A stretch of 64,000 nt of DNA from JABDQA01 sp963824415 (GCA_963824415.1 CAWGPM010000001.1:248001-312000); one strand, 5' to 3'. Shown: positions 7,935 through 17,892, counted from the stretch's first letter. Program-made: numbers and translations. Notes: generated by a model from the sequence alone, not told the origin.

Positions 7935-8642
7935 ATGCAGGCTGACGGGACTAAATCAGGTGAGCTATTCGATGACTGGCCCGACAGGTACAACCAGTGG
8001 TTCGAGACACCGATCGGCCGTCTGGTAAAAAGATATGAAGCTGAGCTGCTCCGGCAGATGCTTCGCCCGCAGAAGAACGATTATCTGCTCGACGTCGGGT
8101 GCGGAACCGGGGTTTTCACCAGAGATGTGCTGGCAGTCGGTGCCTCGGTGGTCGGTCTCGATATCTCAAGGCCTATGCTCAGTGCTGCGTGCAAAGAATT
8201 TAATGAACAAATATTTAGCCCGATACTGGGAAGCATGGAGCGGTTGCCTTTTGCCAGCGGTTCCTTTGATAAAGTATATTCAATGACCGCACTGGAGTTC
8301 GTTGACAATGCCCAGTTGGCGGTAGCCGAACTGAGCCGGGTGACGAAAACCGGCGGCGTCGTTGTGCTGAGCACCCTGAACAGCCTGAGCCCGTGGGCCC
8401 GGCGCAGGCGCCTGAAAGCCCAGCAGGGCCACAGCATCTTCGAGAATATGATACTGCGTTCCCCCGACCAGATGCGCCGACTGGTTCCGGACGGAGCCGT
8501 AATCAAAACCGCGATACATTTCAGCAAGGACGAGGACCCGCTTGCCGTACCCCGGATCGAGGCCGAGGGCCAGGCAGAAAACCTGGATACCGGTGCCTTC
8601 ATAGCTGTCTGCTGGACCAATACATTACAGAAAATTTACTAA
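7935..8642 (+). CDS. Class I SAM-dependent methyltransferase
   Basis: A 235-residue protein with a Methyltransf_11-type core. SAM-binding motif I is LLDVGCGTGVFT, followed by the acidic residue of VVGLDIS, a post-motif SMERLPFASGSFDKV and the conserved SMTALEFV. The C-terminal part probably holds the substrate site. The substrate is unknown; similar proteins methylate quinones, lipids or small metabolites. It lies 73 nt downstream of the thiamine-binding-type gene and upstream of glcD. Confidence 0.8.
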   Translation: MQADGTKSGELFDDWPDRYNQWFETPIGRLVKRYEAELLRQMLRPQKNDYLLDVGCGTGVFTRDVLAVGASVVGLDISRPMLSAACKEFNEQIFSPILGSMERLPFASGSFDKVYSMTALEFVDNAQLAVAELSRVTKTGGVVVLSTLNSLSPWARRRRLKAQQGHSIFENMILRSPDQMRRLVPDGAVIKTAIHFSKDEDPLAVPRIEAEGQAENLDTGAFIAVCWTNTLQKIY

Positions 8643-8761
8643 AAGCAGTCTCAATTTATCGAATTGATCGGCAATACAATTTTTAAAATACAGATTATCA
8701 GGCAATCATTTCAGTTAAGCAGTCCATGGTGTGTTAATTCAGTGGTTTGAGGAGGAGCGGT

Positions 8762-11344
8762 ATGATTACAGAGAGTTTCGTCAAGAAAATGGAGGAGATT
8801 GTCGGTAAGGAATATGTCAGAACGTCCGGTGCCGACATGGAGCTGTATTCCTACGATGCGTCATTGGTTACCGGCACGCCGGGTCTGGTGGTGTTTCCCG
8901 CCACAACAGAAGAAGTCTCCCGGGTACTGAAGGAGGCGCACACAGCAAAAATCCCCTCGGTCGGCCGCGGTTTCGCGACGAATCTCTCAGGCGGGACTAT
9001 CATTCGCCATGAGGGGCTGGTTGTGGGGTTGTCGCGCTTCAATGAAATCCTCGAGATCCATCCGGACAGCAAGTATGCGGTGGTTCAGACCGGAGTCACC
9101 AATCTCGAACTGCAGGAGGCTGTATCTCCGCTCGGTTTTTTCTACGCCCCCGATCCGGCCAGCCAGAAAGTTTCCACCATCGGCGGCAATATCGGTGAGA
9201 ACTCGGGCGGTCCGCGTTGTCTCAAATATGGGGTTACCTCGAACCATATTCTGGGCATGAAGATGGTCATGGCAGACGGTGAAATCGTCGATGTCGCTGG
9301 TCCGGCGCTCGATCCGCCCGGCTACGATATACGCGGCCTGATTGTCGGTAGTGAGGGGTGTCTCGGTGTTGCCACCGAGATTACCGTGCGGATTACTCCA
9401 AAAACCGAATCGGTCATCACCATGCTGGCAATCTATGATGATATCTCCCATGCCGCACGTACGGTTGCCGATATCATGCGGGCCGGCATCGTCCCACTGA
9501 CCTTGGAAATGATGGATAACACCATTATTCAGGCCGTCGAGAAGGGCGGGTCTTGCGGCTACCCGATCGATGCGGCGGCGGTGTTGATTATCGAGGTCGA
9601 GGGTGTCAGCAGCGGGCTTCAGGAACAGGCCGACAAGGTCAACGAGATCTGCATGGCGACCCAGTGCCGTGAGGTGCGGGTGGCGAAAAACCAGGCTGAG
9701 CGCGATCTACTCTGGAAAGGGCGCCGGGGTGCCTTCGGGGCGATCTGCAACCTGTCCCCCAACTACCTGGTAAACGACGGCTGCGTGCTGCGCAGCGACC
9801 TGCCGGATGTCCTGAATAAGATTAAAGAGACCGCCGACATGTACGGCTGCCCGGTGGGCAATGTCTTCCACGCCGGAGACGGCAACCTGCATCCGCTGCT
9901 GATGTTCGATTCCCGCAACGAAGAGGAACTAGAACAGGTTCACAAGGCAGGTTGGGACATCATGAAAATCTGTGCCGAGTTCGGCGGCACCATATCAGGC
10001 GAGCACGGAATCGGCCATGAGAAGCGTGATGCGATGCACATGATTTTCTCTGGAAATGATCTCAATACCCAGCAGAGCGTCAAATTGGCCTGGGATCCGG
10101 AAAATATTCTCAACCCCGATAAGATCATTCCGCTGCCGCCGGAGGGCGAGAAGAAACTGCCCAATACCAAACCGACCGTGCTCAAACGGCTCGGCGGCGA
10201 GGAGGCAGCGGGGGTGGCCGAAGTGATGGAGCAGATCAGGCTGGCCCAGGCGGAAAAGAAAGCGGTGCGTGCCTCAGGCAATAAAACCTTCAACGGGCTC
10301 GGCAACCTTGCCGCCCGGGAAACTACTGTGATCGACACCCTGAAGATGACCGATTTTATCGAGTATGACCGTGATAATCAATTTATCACCGTCGGCGCCG
10401 GGGTGACGCTCAGCCAGTTGCAGCAGAAACTTGGTGAGAGCAACCAGTGGCTGCCGGTCAGGCCGCCGTTTTTTACCGCAGAGTCAACCACCGGCAGTCT
10501 GGCGGCGACGGCTGCAGTTGGGCCGGAGCGTCTGGCCTATGGCGCGCCGCGTGACATGCTGCTCGGCCTGCAGTATATCGACAGCACCGGCTCGATGGTA
10601 GCCGCCGGCGGCAAGGTTGTTAAAAATGTGGCAGGTTACGATATGACCAGACTGTTGACCGGCTCGCTCGGAACCCTGGGCTTTATCACTGAAACAACCT
10701 GGAAGGTGGCCACCAGACCGGAAATCTGCAAGATGACCGCTGCCGCAGGCAGCCTCGAGGCCTGTTTCCAGACCGGAGTAAAAATCGTCAACTCCAATCT
10801 GTTGGCTGCGCTGGTGAGTGTTGTTCCGGAAGGGGACGAATATCGGCTGATTGTCGGCTTTGAAGGGCTGGAAATGGTGGTTGACAGTCAGGTGGAGCGT
10901 TGCAATGCGGTAATGCAGGGTGGGGGCCTGTCCGTCGGGGAGACGGACCAATACGATTTGGAGGCTGGCTGTCTTGGTGCCAGGTTCGAGTCAATCTGGC
11001 AGGCGCCGTTTGTGCTGCAGGCCGATGTGGTTATAAAAAATGGCGGCGATTACTGCACCAAGATGAGCGGCATCGCCAATGTCTCGACCTTGCTGCTCGA
11101 TCTCGCCAATGGCCGTGTCTACGCTGGCTTTGCGGCACTGACTGGAGAGCAATGGTCCCAGCTCGATGCGCTGGCAGGCCGCTGTCTGGGACATGCCAGA
11201 TTGCTCAAGGCTCCGCACGATTTTGCCAAAGAGTATGACTTGTTTGGCTCATACCGTCCGGAATGGCGGCTCAGTCATCTGATCAAAAACGCACTGGATC
11301 CGCAGAATATCTTTTCACCGGGAGTCCTCCCGGGAAGGGTGTAG
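8762..11344 (+). CDS. glcD: GlcD-GlcE fusion, glycolate oxidase FAD subunits
   Basis: An 860-residue protein made of two successive FAD-linked oxidase modules. Residues 1 to about 455 are GlcD-like: PP-loop region VGRGFATNLSGG, SQKVSTIGGNIGENSGG, VFHAGDGNLHP, SGEHGIGHEKR, ending FDP-like DPENILNPDKI. After a linker, residues about 480-860 match GlcE: VRASGNKTFNG, VGAGVTLSQLQ, KVVKNVAGYDMTRLLTGSLGTLG and terminal DPQNIFSPGV. In E. coli these are separate subunits. The protein would oxidise glycolate to glyoxylate with GlcF. The ATG at 8762 follows GAGGAGGAGCGG; an upstream TTG at 8747 lies inside that ribosome site and is unlikely. glcF follows directly. Confidence 0.9.
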   Translation: MITESFVKKMEEIVGKEYVRTSGADMELYSYDASLVTGTPGLVVFPATTEEVSRVLKEAHTAKIPSVGRGFATNLSGGTIIRHEGLVVGLSRFNEILEIHPDSKYAVVQTGVTNLELQEAVSPLGFFYAPDPASQKVSTIGGNIGENSGGPRCLKYGVTSNHILGMKMVMADGEIVDVAGPALDPPGYDIRGLIVGSEGCLGVATEITVRITPKTESVITMLAIYDDISHAARTVADIMRAGIVPLTLEMMDNTIIQAVEKGGSCGYPIDAAAVLIIEVEGVSSGLQEQADKVNEICMATQCREVRVAKNQAERDLLWKGRRGAFGAICNLSPNYLVNDGCVLRSDLPDVLNKIKETADMYGCPVGNVFHAGDGNLHPLLMFDSRNEEELEQVHKAGWDIMKICAEFGGTISGEHGIGHEKRDAMHMIFSGNDLNTQQSVKLAWDPENILNPDKIIPLPPEGEKKLPNTKPTVLKRLGGEEAAGVAEVMEQIRLAQAEKKAVRASGNKTFNGLGNLAARETTVIDTLKMTDFIEYDRDNQFITVGAGVTLSQLQQKLGESNQWLPVRPPFFTAESTTGSLAATAAVGPERLAYGAPRDMLLGLQYIDSTGSMVAAGGKVVKNVAGYDMTRLLTGSLGTLGFITETTWKVATRPEICKMTAAAGSLEACFQTGVKIVNSNLLAALVSVVPEGDEYRLIVGFEGLEMVVDSQVERCNAVMQGGGLSVGETDQYDLEAGCLGARFESIWQAPFVLQADVVIKNGGDYCTKMSGIANVSTLLLDLANGRVYAGFAALTGEQWSQLDALAGRCLGHARLLKAPHDFAKEYDLFGSYRPEWRLSHLIKNALDPQNIFSPGVLPGRV

Positions 11345-11413
11345 GTGGTAAGCTCAGCGCTTTGCAAGGTACTCTGTACAACAAATACAGACATTAAGAC
11401 GAGGATTAAGATT

Positions 11414-12760
11414 ATGACTGTGTCAGCCAATTATGATGCAATAGCTAAATGTAATAAATGCGGTTTCTGCCATGTCGCCTGTCCTATTTTCCGGGCTACC
11501 GGGCATGAGTCAGGGGTCGCCCGCGGCCGACTGGCCCTGCTTCGCGGAATTATCGAGAATCGGGTCGAGTGGAACGAAGAGATGGAAGACCCGCTGTTCA
11601 CCTGTCTGGGCTGCGGCGCCTGCACAACCAACTGCTTTGGTGCGGTGCCGACCGCGGACCTGGTACTCAATGCCCGGGCAGAATATCTTGACAAGGTGGG
11701 CAAAAAGCCGGCCCATCGACTTCTGTTCGAACACCTGTTGCCCTACCCGAAACGGCTGCATGCTGCGGCTAAGGCGGTGGCGCTGGGGAAAAATTCCGGG
11801 GCTTCAAAGGTCGCCAACGCACTGGGCTTGCTGCGGGTTTTTGGCCGCGATCTGCCCAAAGCCGAAGGTATTGTCGAGAAGCTGCCGACCAAGTCGTTTC
11901 GCGGTCAGGTGAAACCGGGTACCTATGATGGTCAGGGTGACAAACTGAAGATCGGCTATTTTGTCGGCTGCGGGGTCGATGTGATCCAGGTCAAGGCCGG
12001 CCAGGCAACGTTTGAGTCCCTGAAACGGATTGGTAAAAGTGTCACAGTCCTGGAAAACTGCTGTTGCGGCCTGCCTCCCTGGTCTTACGGCGACTTCGGC
12101 AATACCGAAAACCTGGCGGCGAAAAACCTGCAGGTCTTCGCCGGTGTTGATGTCGATGTGATCGTCACCGACTGCTCGAGCTGTGCTTCGTTTCTGAAAA
12201 AATACCCCAAAGTATTCAAGGACGATCCCGAAAACCTCGAGCTGGCCAACCGGACTCTGCCGCAGATCAAGGATGTGGTCGAGTTTTTATACGCCTCGGA
12301 ACATGGAGAAAAAGAGGGCGGGGCGGCCGAGGAGGTGTCGAGCTATCATGACTCCCATGCGGACAGTGGCTCGGATGTTGCGCAGACCATCAGTTCCGGC
12401 AGCGGCCCGACGATCGTCACCTACCATGATCCATGTCATGCGGTGCGCGGCCAGAATATCAAGAGCGAAAGCCGCGAAATCCTCAAAAAGATTCCCGGCG
12501 TCGAGTTCAGGGAGATGGCCGAGTCTGACTGGTGCTGCGGCGGGGCGGGGTCATATGCACTGACGCACTACGATCTGTCCCAGAAGGTGCTTGATCGGAA
12601 GATGAAAAATCTGAAAAACAGCGAGGCCGATATTCTGGTGACAAGCTGCCCTGCATGCATGATTCAGCTTGCTTTCGGGATCAGGAGACACGGGCTGAAG
12701 ACGAAAATTTTCCATATCTCCGAAATGACCGCCTATCGGGAGTCGATGCTGTCTCGGTGA
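11414..12760 (+). CDS. glcF: Glycolate oxidase Fe-S subunit
   Basis: A 448-residue protein with two ferredoxin-type motifs (CNKCGFCHVACP and CLGCGACTTNCF, the second lacking the usual proline) and two CCG domains (CCCGLPPWSYG; CHAVRGQ with WCCGGAGSY and TSCPACMIQL). This is the GlcF layout, about 40 residues longer than E. coli GlcF because of an insert near residue 300 (acidic, Ser-rich). It should receive electrons from the GlcDE flavins and pass them to the membrane or a soluble carrier. The ATG at 11414, after GAGGATTAAG, was preferred to in-frame upstream codons. It starts 69 nt after the glcDE stop. Confidence 0.88.
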   Translation: MTVSANYDAIAKCNKCGFCHVACPIFRATGHESGVARGRLALLRGIIENRVEWNEEMEDPLFTCLGCGACTTNCFGAVPTADLVLNARAEYLDKVGKKPAHRLLFEHLLPYPKRLHAAAKAVALGKNSGASKVANALGLLRVFGRDLPKAEGIVEKLPTKSFRGQVKPGTYDGQGDKLKIGYFVGCGVDVIQVKAGQATFESLKRIGKSVTVLENCCCGLPPWSYGDFGNTENLAAKNLQVFAGVDVDVIVTDCSSCASFLKKYPKVFKDDPENLELANRTLPQIKDVVEFLYASEHGEKEGGAAEEVSSYHDSHADSGSDVAQTISSGSGPTIVTYHDPCHAVRGQNIKSESREILKKIPGVEFREMAESDWCCGGAGSYALTHYDLSQKVLDRKMKNLKNSEADILVTSCPACMIQLAFGIRRHGLKTKIFHISEMTAYRESMLSR

Positions 12761-13490
12761 TTGGGATGCTGCAGCCGGTCCATAGTGTGCAATTGATTGT
12801 AATAAAGTTGCAATACGTTGCAGGCCCGGAACACCAATACTGAAAGGCTCAGAGGAATCGGGGAACTTCGTCTTTTGCGGCGCGGTTCCCCGTCGGTGTC
12901 GAGTGCTTTGAAAAAGGCTGATAAATGGTTCTGTGTTCAAGTTATCTGATACAAATGATCAATATTTAAGGTGTTGGTTATTTCCGATATTCTTGATCAA
13001 TAGCGCATTATCTAATACGTTAAGTGCGGCATGGTCTGTCCAGAATGTTGAGCGTCTGAGCCGCGGGCTATAAGGATCCTATAACAATCTGGTAATACTA
13101 GACAAAAAACGCATGAACCGGGGCTGAGAAAGAACTGCAGGGAGCTGGGCTGTCCAGAGCTGGCTAGCGGATCTGGCATGACCTCGAGGCATGACCTGCT
13201 CGGCAAGAAGGTTGATTCGTTTTTTTTTGCTATGTGTTACGCTGTCATATCGTTCGACACCGCTGTTGCATAAAACAGCGCTGAGCAGCTGGCAGGACGC
13301 TGATGAAATAACGCATCAGCCTGCAGGTCTTGCCTTCAAAGATAAAGAAATGTACGAATTGCTGCAGCGGCTCCCAGAGCCGGAGGCACCAAACAGGTCC
13401 GCTATCGATGTCTTTTTTTAGATCTCTTTTTTCAGCTTTTTGAGGGGAAAAGGGCGACTGAACACAACCAGATAATCTTGAGGTGAATGA
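12761..13490. other. Long intergenic region upstream of the PFOR gene
   Basis: This 730-bp stretch shows no gene I can support. Near its start GGGGAAC at about 12858 and GTTCCCC at about 12882 could form a hairpin ending the glcDE-glcF unit. At 13088-13102 lies a near-perfect GntR-type operator. At 13261-13280 CGCTGTT and AACAGCG form a short inverted repeat. A 76-codon frame at 13191-13421 looks non-coding. The leader just before the PFOR start has TTGAGGTGA as ribosome site. Confidence 0.5.
13088..13102. promoter_or_regulatory. FadR/GntR-type operator before the PFOR gene
   Basis: TCTGGT-AAT-ACTAGA is a 6-3-6 inverted repeat with one mismatch. Its left half is identical to the operator at 3624 and the spacing is the same. 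It would place the PFOR gene under the same regulator as the CoA-ligase operon, but one mismatch makes it weaker evidence. Confidence 0.45.
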
Positions 13491-16400
13491 ATGAACGGTA
13501 CAATGCAAACGATTGATGGTAATACCGCAGCATGCCATGTTGCATATGGCATGAGCGAGGTAGCAACCATTTACCCGATCACTCCGTCCAGCCCTTTGGG
13601 GGAGATAGCAGATTCGTGGGCAGTCGCCGGCAGAAAGAACATATTCGGAGAAAAACTGAATGTGAAGCAGATGCAGTCAGAGGCTGGGGCCGCGGGTGCG
13701 GTGCACGGCTCGCTGGTTGGCGGTGCGGTGACCTGCACCTTTACCGCATCCCAGGGGCTGCTGCTGAAAATTCCCAATATGTATAAAATTGCAGGTGAGC
13801 TGCTGCCCTGCGTTTTTCATGTGACCGCCCGGTCCCTGTCCGCCCACGCGCTTTCGATTTTCGGGGACCAGGCCGATGTCATGGCAACCAGGCAGACCGG
13901 GTTTGCCCAGATTGTCTCCAGTTCGGTGCAGGAGGTCATGGACCTTGCGCTGGTGGCCCACCTGTCCACCATGGAAGCATCGGTGCCTTTTCTGCATTTC
14001 TACGATGGTTTCAGGACCTCGCATGAAATTCAGAAAATCGAAGTGATCGATTATGGTGATATGGCCAAACTGTTTAACTGGGATGCCTACTGGGCCTTCA
14101 AGAAACGGGCGATCAATCCCGAACGGCCCGATACCAGGGGAACCGCCCAGAATCCCGATATCTATTTCCAGAGTCGGGAGGCGTGTAACAAATACTATCT
14201 GGCAACCCCTGCCATCGTCGCCAAGTACATGGAGCAGGTCAGTCAACTGACCGGGCGCACCTACAACTTATTTGACTATATCGGCGACCCGCAGGCCGAG
14301 CGCGTCATCGTCGCCATGGGATCCGGCTGTGAGGCGATCGAGGAGACCGTCAATGCGATGAACGGCCAGGGAGAAAAGGTCGGCCTGGTCAAGGTCCGGC
14401 TCTACCGTCCGTTCGATGTGGATGCCTTCATGGCGGCGGTACCTGCCTCGGCCACCTCGGTGACCATCCTGGACCGGACCAAAGAACCCGGCTCCGTGGG
14501 AGAGCCGCTGTACACTGATGTCTGTACTTCGTATATAGAGAAGGGAGCGGTACCACCAAAGGTCCTGGGCGGCCGTTACGGCCTGAGCTCCAAAGAGTTC
14601 AACCCCTCCATGGTCAAATCGGTCTACGACAATATGAAGGCGGCTGAACCCAAGAACCATTTCACCGTCGGGATCAACGACGATGTCACCCATCTGTCCC
14701 TGCCGGTCAAAGAGACCTTCAAGGCGGAGCCGGAAGGCAACATCAGGGCCAAATTCTGGGGCCTGGGCTCGGATGGAACCGTTGGTGCAAACCAGAGCGC
14801 GATCAAGATCATCGGTGACAATACCGAGAAGTACGCCCAGGGCTATTTTGCCTATGACTCGAAGAAATCAGGCGGTATCACCATTTCTCACCTGCGCTTC
14901 GGCGATGTGCCGATCCAGTCCACCTACCTGATCAACGAGGCTGATTTCGTTGCCTGCCACAACCCGACCTATGTCAATATCTACGATGTGCTCGAAGGCA
15001 TCAAGGAGGGTGGCACCTTCCTGCTCAACTGTCCCTGGACAGTCGAGGAGATGGATGAGCTGTTGCCGGGCGACATGAGAAAAACCATCCATGACAAGAA
15101 GCTCAAGTTCTTCACGGTTGATGCGATCAAGCTGGCCCAGGAGGTAGGATTGGGGGGCAGGATCAACATGATCATGCAGACCTGTTTTTTCAAGCTGGCC
15201 AACGTGCTGCCCATCGAGGAGGCCATCAATCTACTCAAGGCTGACATCCAGAAAACGTTTGGCAAAAAGGGCGACCATATCGTGGCGATGAATATCAGCG
15301 CGGTGGACAACACCCTGGATAATCTCGTGGAAGTGGAGGTGCCCGAGTCCTGGGGACAGGCGGCCGGCTCCATCCCCGCACCAGCTCCTGCCACCGAGTA
15401 CGTAGACAAAATCATGCGTCCGGTCCAGGCACTCAAAGGTGACGATCTGCCGGTCAGCGCCTTTCCGCCCGACGGAGTGTTTCCCACCTCGACTGCCCGT
15501 TACGAGAAACGCGGGGTGGCGGTAAACGTTCCCGAATGGATCGCCTCCGAATGTATTCAGTGTAATCAGTGTGCCTTTGTCTGCCCTCATTCGGCGATTA
15601 TCCCGATCCTGGCCACCGACGGAGAACTGGCTGGGGCACCCGGTGCGTTCGAGACCATCCCGGCGGTGGGCAAAGCGTTGAAAGGCTACCAGTTCCGGAT
15701 GCAGGTCAATACCCTGGACTGCCAGGGTTGCGGCAACTGTGCGGATATCTGTCCGGCCAAGACCAAGGCACTGGTTATGAAGCCGACCGTGAGCCAGACC
15801 GAGCAGCAAGTCCCCAATTTCGACTTCTCGCTCACAATTCCCTACAAGGGAGGCATCATGAGCCGCGATTCGATCAAGGGCAGCCAGTTCTACCAGCCTC
15901 TGCTCGAGTTCTCCGGCGCCTGCGCCGGCTGCGGCGAAACGCCCTATGTAAAAGTGCTGACCCAGCTTTTCGGTGAGCGCATGACCATTGCCAACGCCAC
16001 CGGCTGCAGCTCCATCTGGGGAGGCTCGGCACCGTCGTCTCCCTACTGTGCCAATGCTGACGGGCATGGACCCGGCTGGGCCTCTTCGCTGTTTGAGGAT
16101 GCGGCCGAATACGGATACGGCATGGCCCTGGCCTACAATACCAGGCGCAGTGCCCTGGCCAGTAAGATTGAACAGGCCCTTGAAACCGATATTTCCGCTG
16201 AGCTCAAGGAATCCTTCACGGCCTGGCTGGGCGTGATGAACGATGCCGAGAAGTCACGTGAGGTTGGTGATAAGCTCAAAGCACTGCTTAAGGACACCGG
16301 CGGCAGCGAGCTGCTCAAAGAGATAGCCAACTGCACTGAGCTGTTCACCAAGAAATCGCACTGGATCGTCGGCGGCGACGGCTGGGCCTATGACATCGGC

Positions 16401-17012
16401 TACAGCGGTCTGGATCATGTGATGGCTCAGAGTGAGGACATCAACATCCTGGTCATGGATACCGAGGTTTATTCAAACACCGGCGGTCAATCATCCAAGG
16501 CGACCCAGACCGGTGCGGTGGCCAAATATTCCGCCTCCGGCAAGAAAGTCTCCAAAAAAGATCTGGCCCGGATGATCATCACCTACGGACATGCCTATGT
16601 GGCATCGGTATCCATGGGCGCCAACAAGCAGCAGATGATGAAGGCCTTCATGGAAGCCGAGCGTCACCCCGGACCGTCTCTGGTGGTCTGCTACGCCCCC
16701 TGTATTGCACACGGTCTGCGGGCCGGCATGGGCAAGACCCAGCAGGAGGCCAAGCTGGCGGTGGAGAGCGGATACTGGCCGATGTTCAGGTACAATCCGG
16801 CCCTGGTCGATGAAGGCAAAAATCCTTTTACGCTCGACTACAAGGAACCAAACGGCACTCTGCAGGAATTCCTTTCCAACGAGGTGCGCTTCGCTGCACT
16901 GGAGAAAAGCCATCCGGAAGAGTCGAAGCGTCTTCGTGCCAGGCTTGAAGAGGAAGTCAACAATCGCTACAAGTTGCTCAAAGCCATGGCGGATCAAGGT
17001 ATAGGCGTTTAG
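13491..17012 (+). CDS. nifJ: Pyruvate:ferredoxin (flavodoxin) oxidoreductase, single-chain
   Basis: A 1173-residue homodimer-type PFOR with all domains in one chain. The N-terminal pyruvate-binding domain contains YPITPSSPLGE, followed by the transketolase-like, CoA-binding and gamma regions. A two-cluster ferredoxin insert has CIQCNQCAFVCP at about residue 687 and CQGCGNCADICP at about 744. The TPP domain (CAGCGETPYVK, NATGCSSIWGG, GDGWAYDIGY, SNTGGQSSKAT) ends the protein. It oxidises pyruvate + CoA to acetyl-CoA + CO2 and reduces ferredoxin. Placed after glcDEF it would regenerate the acetyl-CoA acceptor for glyoxylate. It ends in a strong hairpin at 17018. Confidence 0.95.
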   Translation: MNGTMQTIDGNTAACHVAYGMSEVATIYPITPSSPLGEIADSWAVAGRKNIFGEKLNVKQMQSEAGAAGAVHGSLVGGAVTCTFTASQGLLLKIPNMYKIAGELLPCVFHVTARSLSAHALSIFGDQADVMATRQTGFAQIVSSSVQEVMDLALVAHLSTMEASVPFLHFYDGFRTSHEIQKIEVIDYGDMAKLFNWDAYWAFKKRAINPERPDTRGTAQNPDIYFQSREACNKYYLATPAIVAKYMEQVSQLTGRTYNLFDYIGDPQAERVIVAMGSGCEAIEETVNAMNGQGEKVGLVKVRLYRPFDVDAFMAAVPASATSVTILDRTKEPGSVGEPLYTDVCTSYIEKGAVPPKVLGGRYGLSSKEFNPSMVKSVYDNMKAAEPKNHFTVGINDDVTHLSLPVKETFKAEPEGNIRAKFWGLGSDGTVGANQSAIKIIGDNTEKYAQGYFAYDSKKSGGITISHLRFGDVPIQSTYLINEADFVACHNPTYVNIYDVLEGIKEGGTFLLNCPWTVEEMDELLPGDMRKTIHDKKLKFFTVDAIKLAQEVGLGGRINMIMQTCFFKLANVLPIEEAINLLKADIQKTFGKKGDHIVAMNISAVDNTLDNLVEVEVPESWGQAAGSIPAPAPATEYVDKIMRPVQALKGDDLPVSAFPPDGVFPTSTARYEKRGVAVNVPEWIASECIQCNQCAFVCPHSAIIPILATDGELAGAPGAFETIPAVGKALKGYQFRMQVNTLDCQGCGNCADICPAKTKALVMKPTVSQTEQQVPNFDFSLTIPYKGGIMSRDSIKGSQFYQPLLEFSGACAGCGETPYVKVLTQLFGERMTIANATGCSSIWGGSAPSSPYCANADGHGPGWASSLFEDAAEYGYGMALAYNTRRSALASKIEQALETDISAELKESFTAWLGVMNDAEKSREVGDKLKALLKDTGGSELLKEIANCTELFTKKSHWIVGGDGWAYDIGYSGLDHVMAQSEDINILVMDTEVYSNTGGQSSKATQTGAVAKYSASGKKVSKKDLARMIITYGHAYVASVSMGANKQQMMKAFMEAERHPGPSLVVCYAPCIAHGLRAGMGKTQQEAKLAVESGYWPMFRYNPALVDEGKNPFTLDYKEPNGTLQEFLSNEVRFAALEKSHPEESKRLRARLEEEVNNRYKLLKAMADQGIGV

Positions 17013-17017
17013 GCTGT

Positions 17018-17055
17018 ACTCCGGGCGAAACGTGGCTGCGCTTCGCCCGGAGTAG
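17018..17055 (+). terminator. Hairpin after the PFOR gene
   Basis: A perfect 13-bp stem (TACTCCGGGCGAA / TTCGCCCGGAGTA) with a 12-nt loop begins 5 nt after the PFOR stop. It lacks a T-run, so it may act as a weak terminator or an mRNA stabiliser. Confidence 0.6.
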
Positions 17056-17148
17056 CATCTGCCGTACCTCGCTGTGTATGGTTGTTCGAGGCCCATATGT
17101 TTATGATACCAGGGCCGGTTTCGCCAGTCTAAGCCTGGATGGCACCTG

Positions 17149-17892
17149 ATGGATAACGGTAGAGAAAACATGGAAGATAACGTTTTTCGAGCCATTGAAC
17201 AGAGGAAGGTCTCGGCCCAGATCGTTGATCAGGTCAAGAGCCTGATTGCCAACGGCAGGCTGAAGCCTGGCGATGCCCTGCCACCTGAGCGGGAGCTCAT
17301 GAAAGTGTTCAATGTCAGCCGGCCAACCTTGCGCGAGGCACTGAACACGCTGTCAACCATGGGTTTTGTGCAGATGGCCCAGCGCCGCAGAACCAGAGTC
17401 AAATCGCTGGTGCCGAGCAATATCACCGAGCCGCTGCATCACCTGCTCAAAGATGATATCAAGGTGTCGCTCGAGCTGATCGAGGCCCGCACCATTATCG
17501 AAACGGGCAACGCCAGACTTGCGGCCAAGCGGGCCACTATCGAAGATATCGAACGTCTGGAAAAATGCCTGGCAACGATGCATATAAAGCTCAAGGACAA
17601 CACTTCCTTCACCGATGAGGATGCCGGTTTTCATCTTGCCATCGCCGAAGCGACCCACAACAAGGTCCAGTCGCATCTGATGTTTTCGATCTATGATTTG
17701 CTGAAAGAGAAGGTAGGGCTTTGCTATTACGAGGATGAGACCGAGTATATTTACCGTCAGCACGTCGCTATCGTCGAGGCAATCAAGGCCCGGGACGAGT
17801 CCCTGGCCCAGGCTAAAATGGTAGAACACCTGGCCTATATCGAATCGTTACTGAACCGTCTGATCGGCAAAGAGACCGGCGAGGTCACCTGA
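17149..17892 (+). CDS. FadR/GlcC-family GntR transcriptional regulator
   Basis: A 247-residue regulator. The winged HTH at about residues 20-85 includes LKPGDALPPERELMKVFNVSRPTLREAL, split here as the GntR signature PPERELMKVF and SRPTLREAL. The C-terminal FCD domain (about 100-240) has the metal-ligand pattern with FHLAIAEATHN, RQHVAIVEAI and MVEHLAYIE. Such FadR-subfamily proteins (FadR, PdhR, LldR, GlcC) sense carboxylic acids. Given its place after the PFOR and glycolate oxidase genes, glycolate, glyoxylate, lactate or pyruvate is a likely ligand. Candidate operators lie at 3624, 3973 and 13088. Start is either 17149 or the ATG at 17170. Confidence 0.88.
   Translation: MDNGRENMEDNVFRAIEQRKVSAQIVDQVKSLIANGRLKPGDALPPERELMKVFNVSRPTLREALNTLSTMGFVQMAQRRRTRVKSLVPSNITEPLHHLLKDDIKVSLELIEARTIIETGNARLAAKRATIEDIERLEKCLATMHIKLKDNTSFTDEDAGFHLAIAEATHNKVQSHLMFSIYDLLKEKVGLCYYEDETEYIYRQHVAIVEAIKARDESLAQAKMVEHLAYIESLLNRLIGKETGEVT

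Noticed and set aside
13191..13421. A 76-codon plus-strand frame upstream of the PFOR gene
   Set aside because: Weak start context, no recognisable features, and it lies in a region with regulatory signals.
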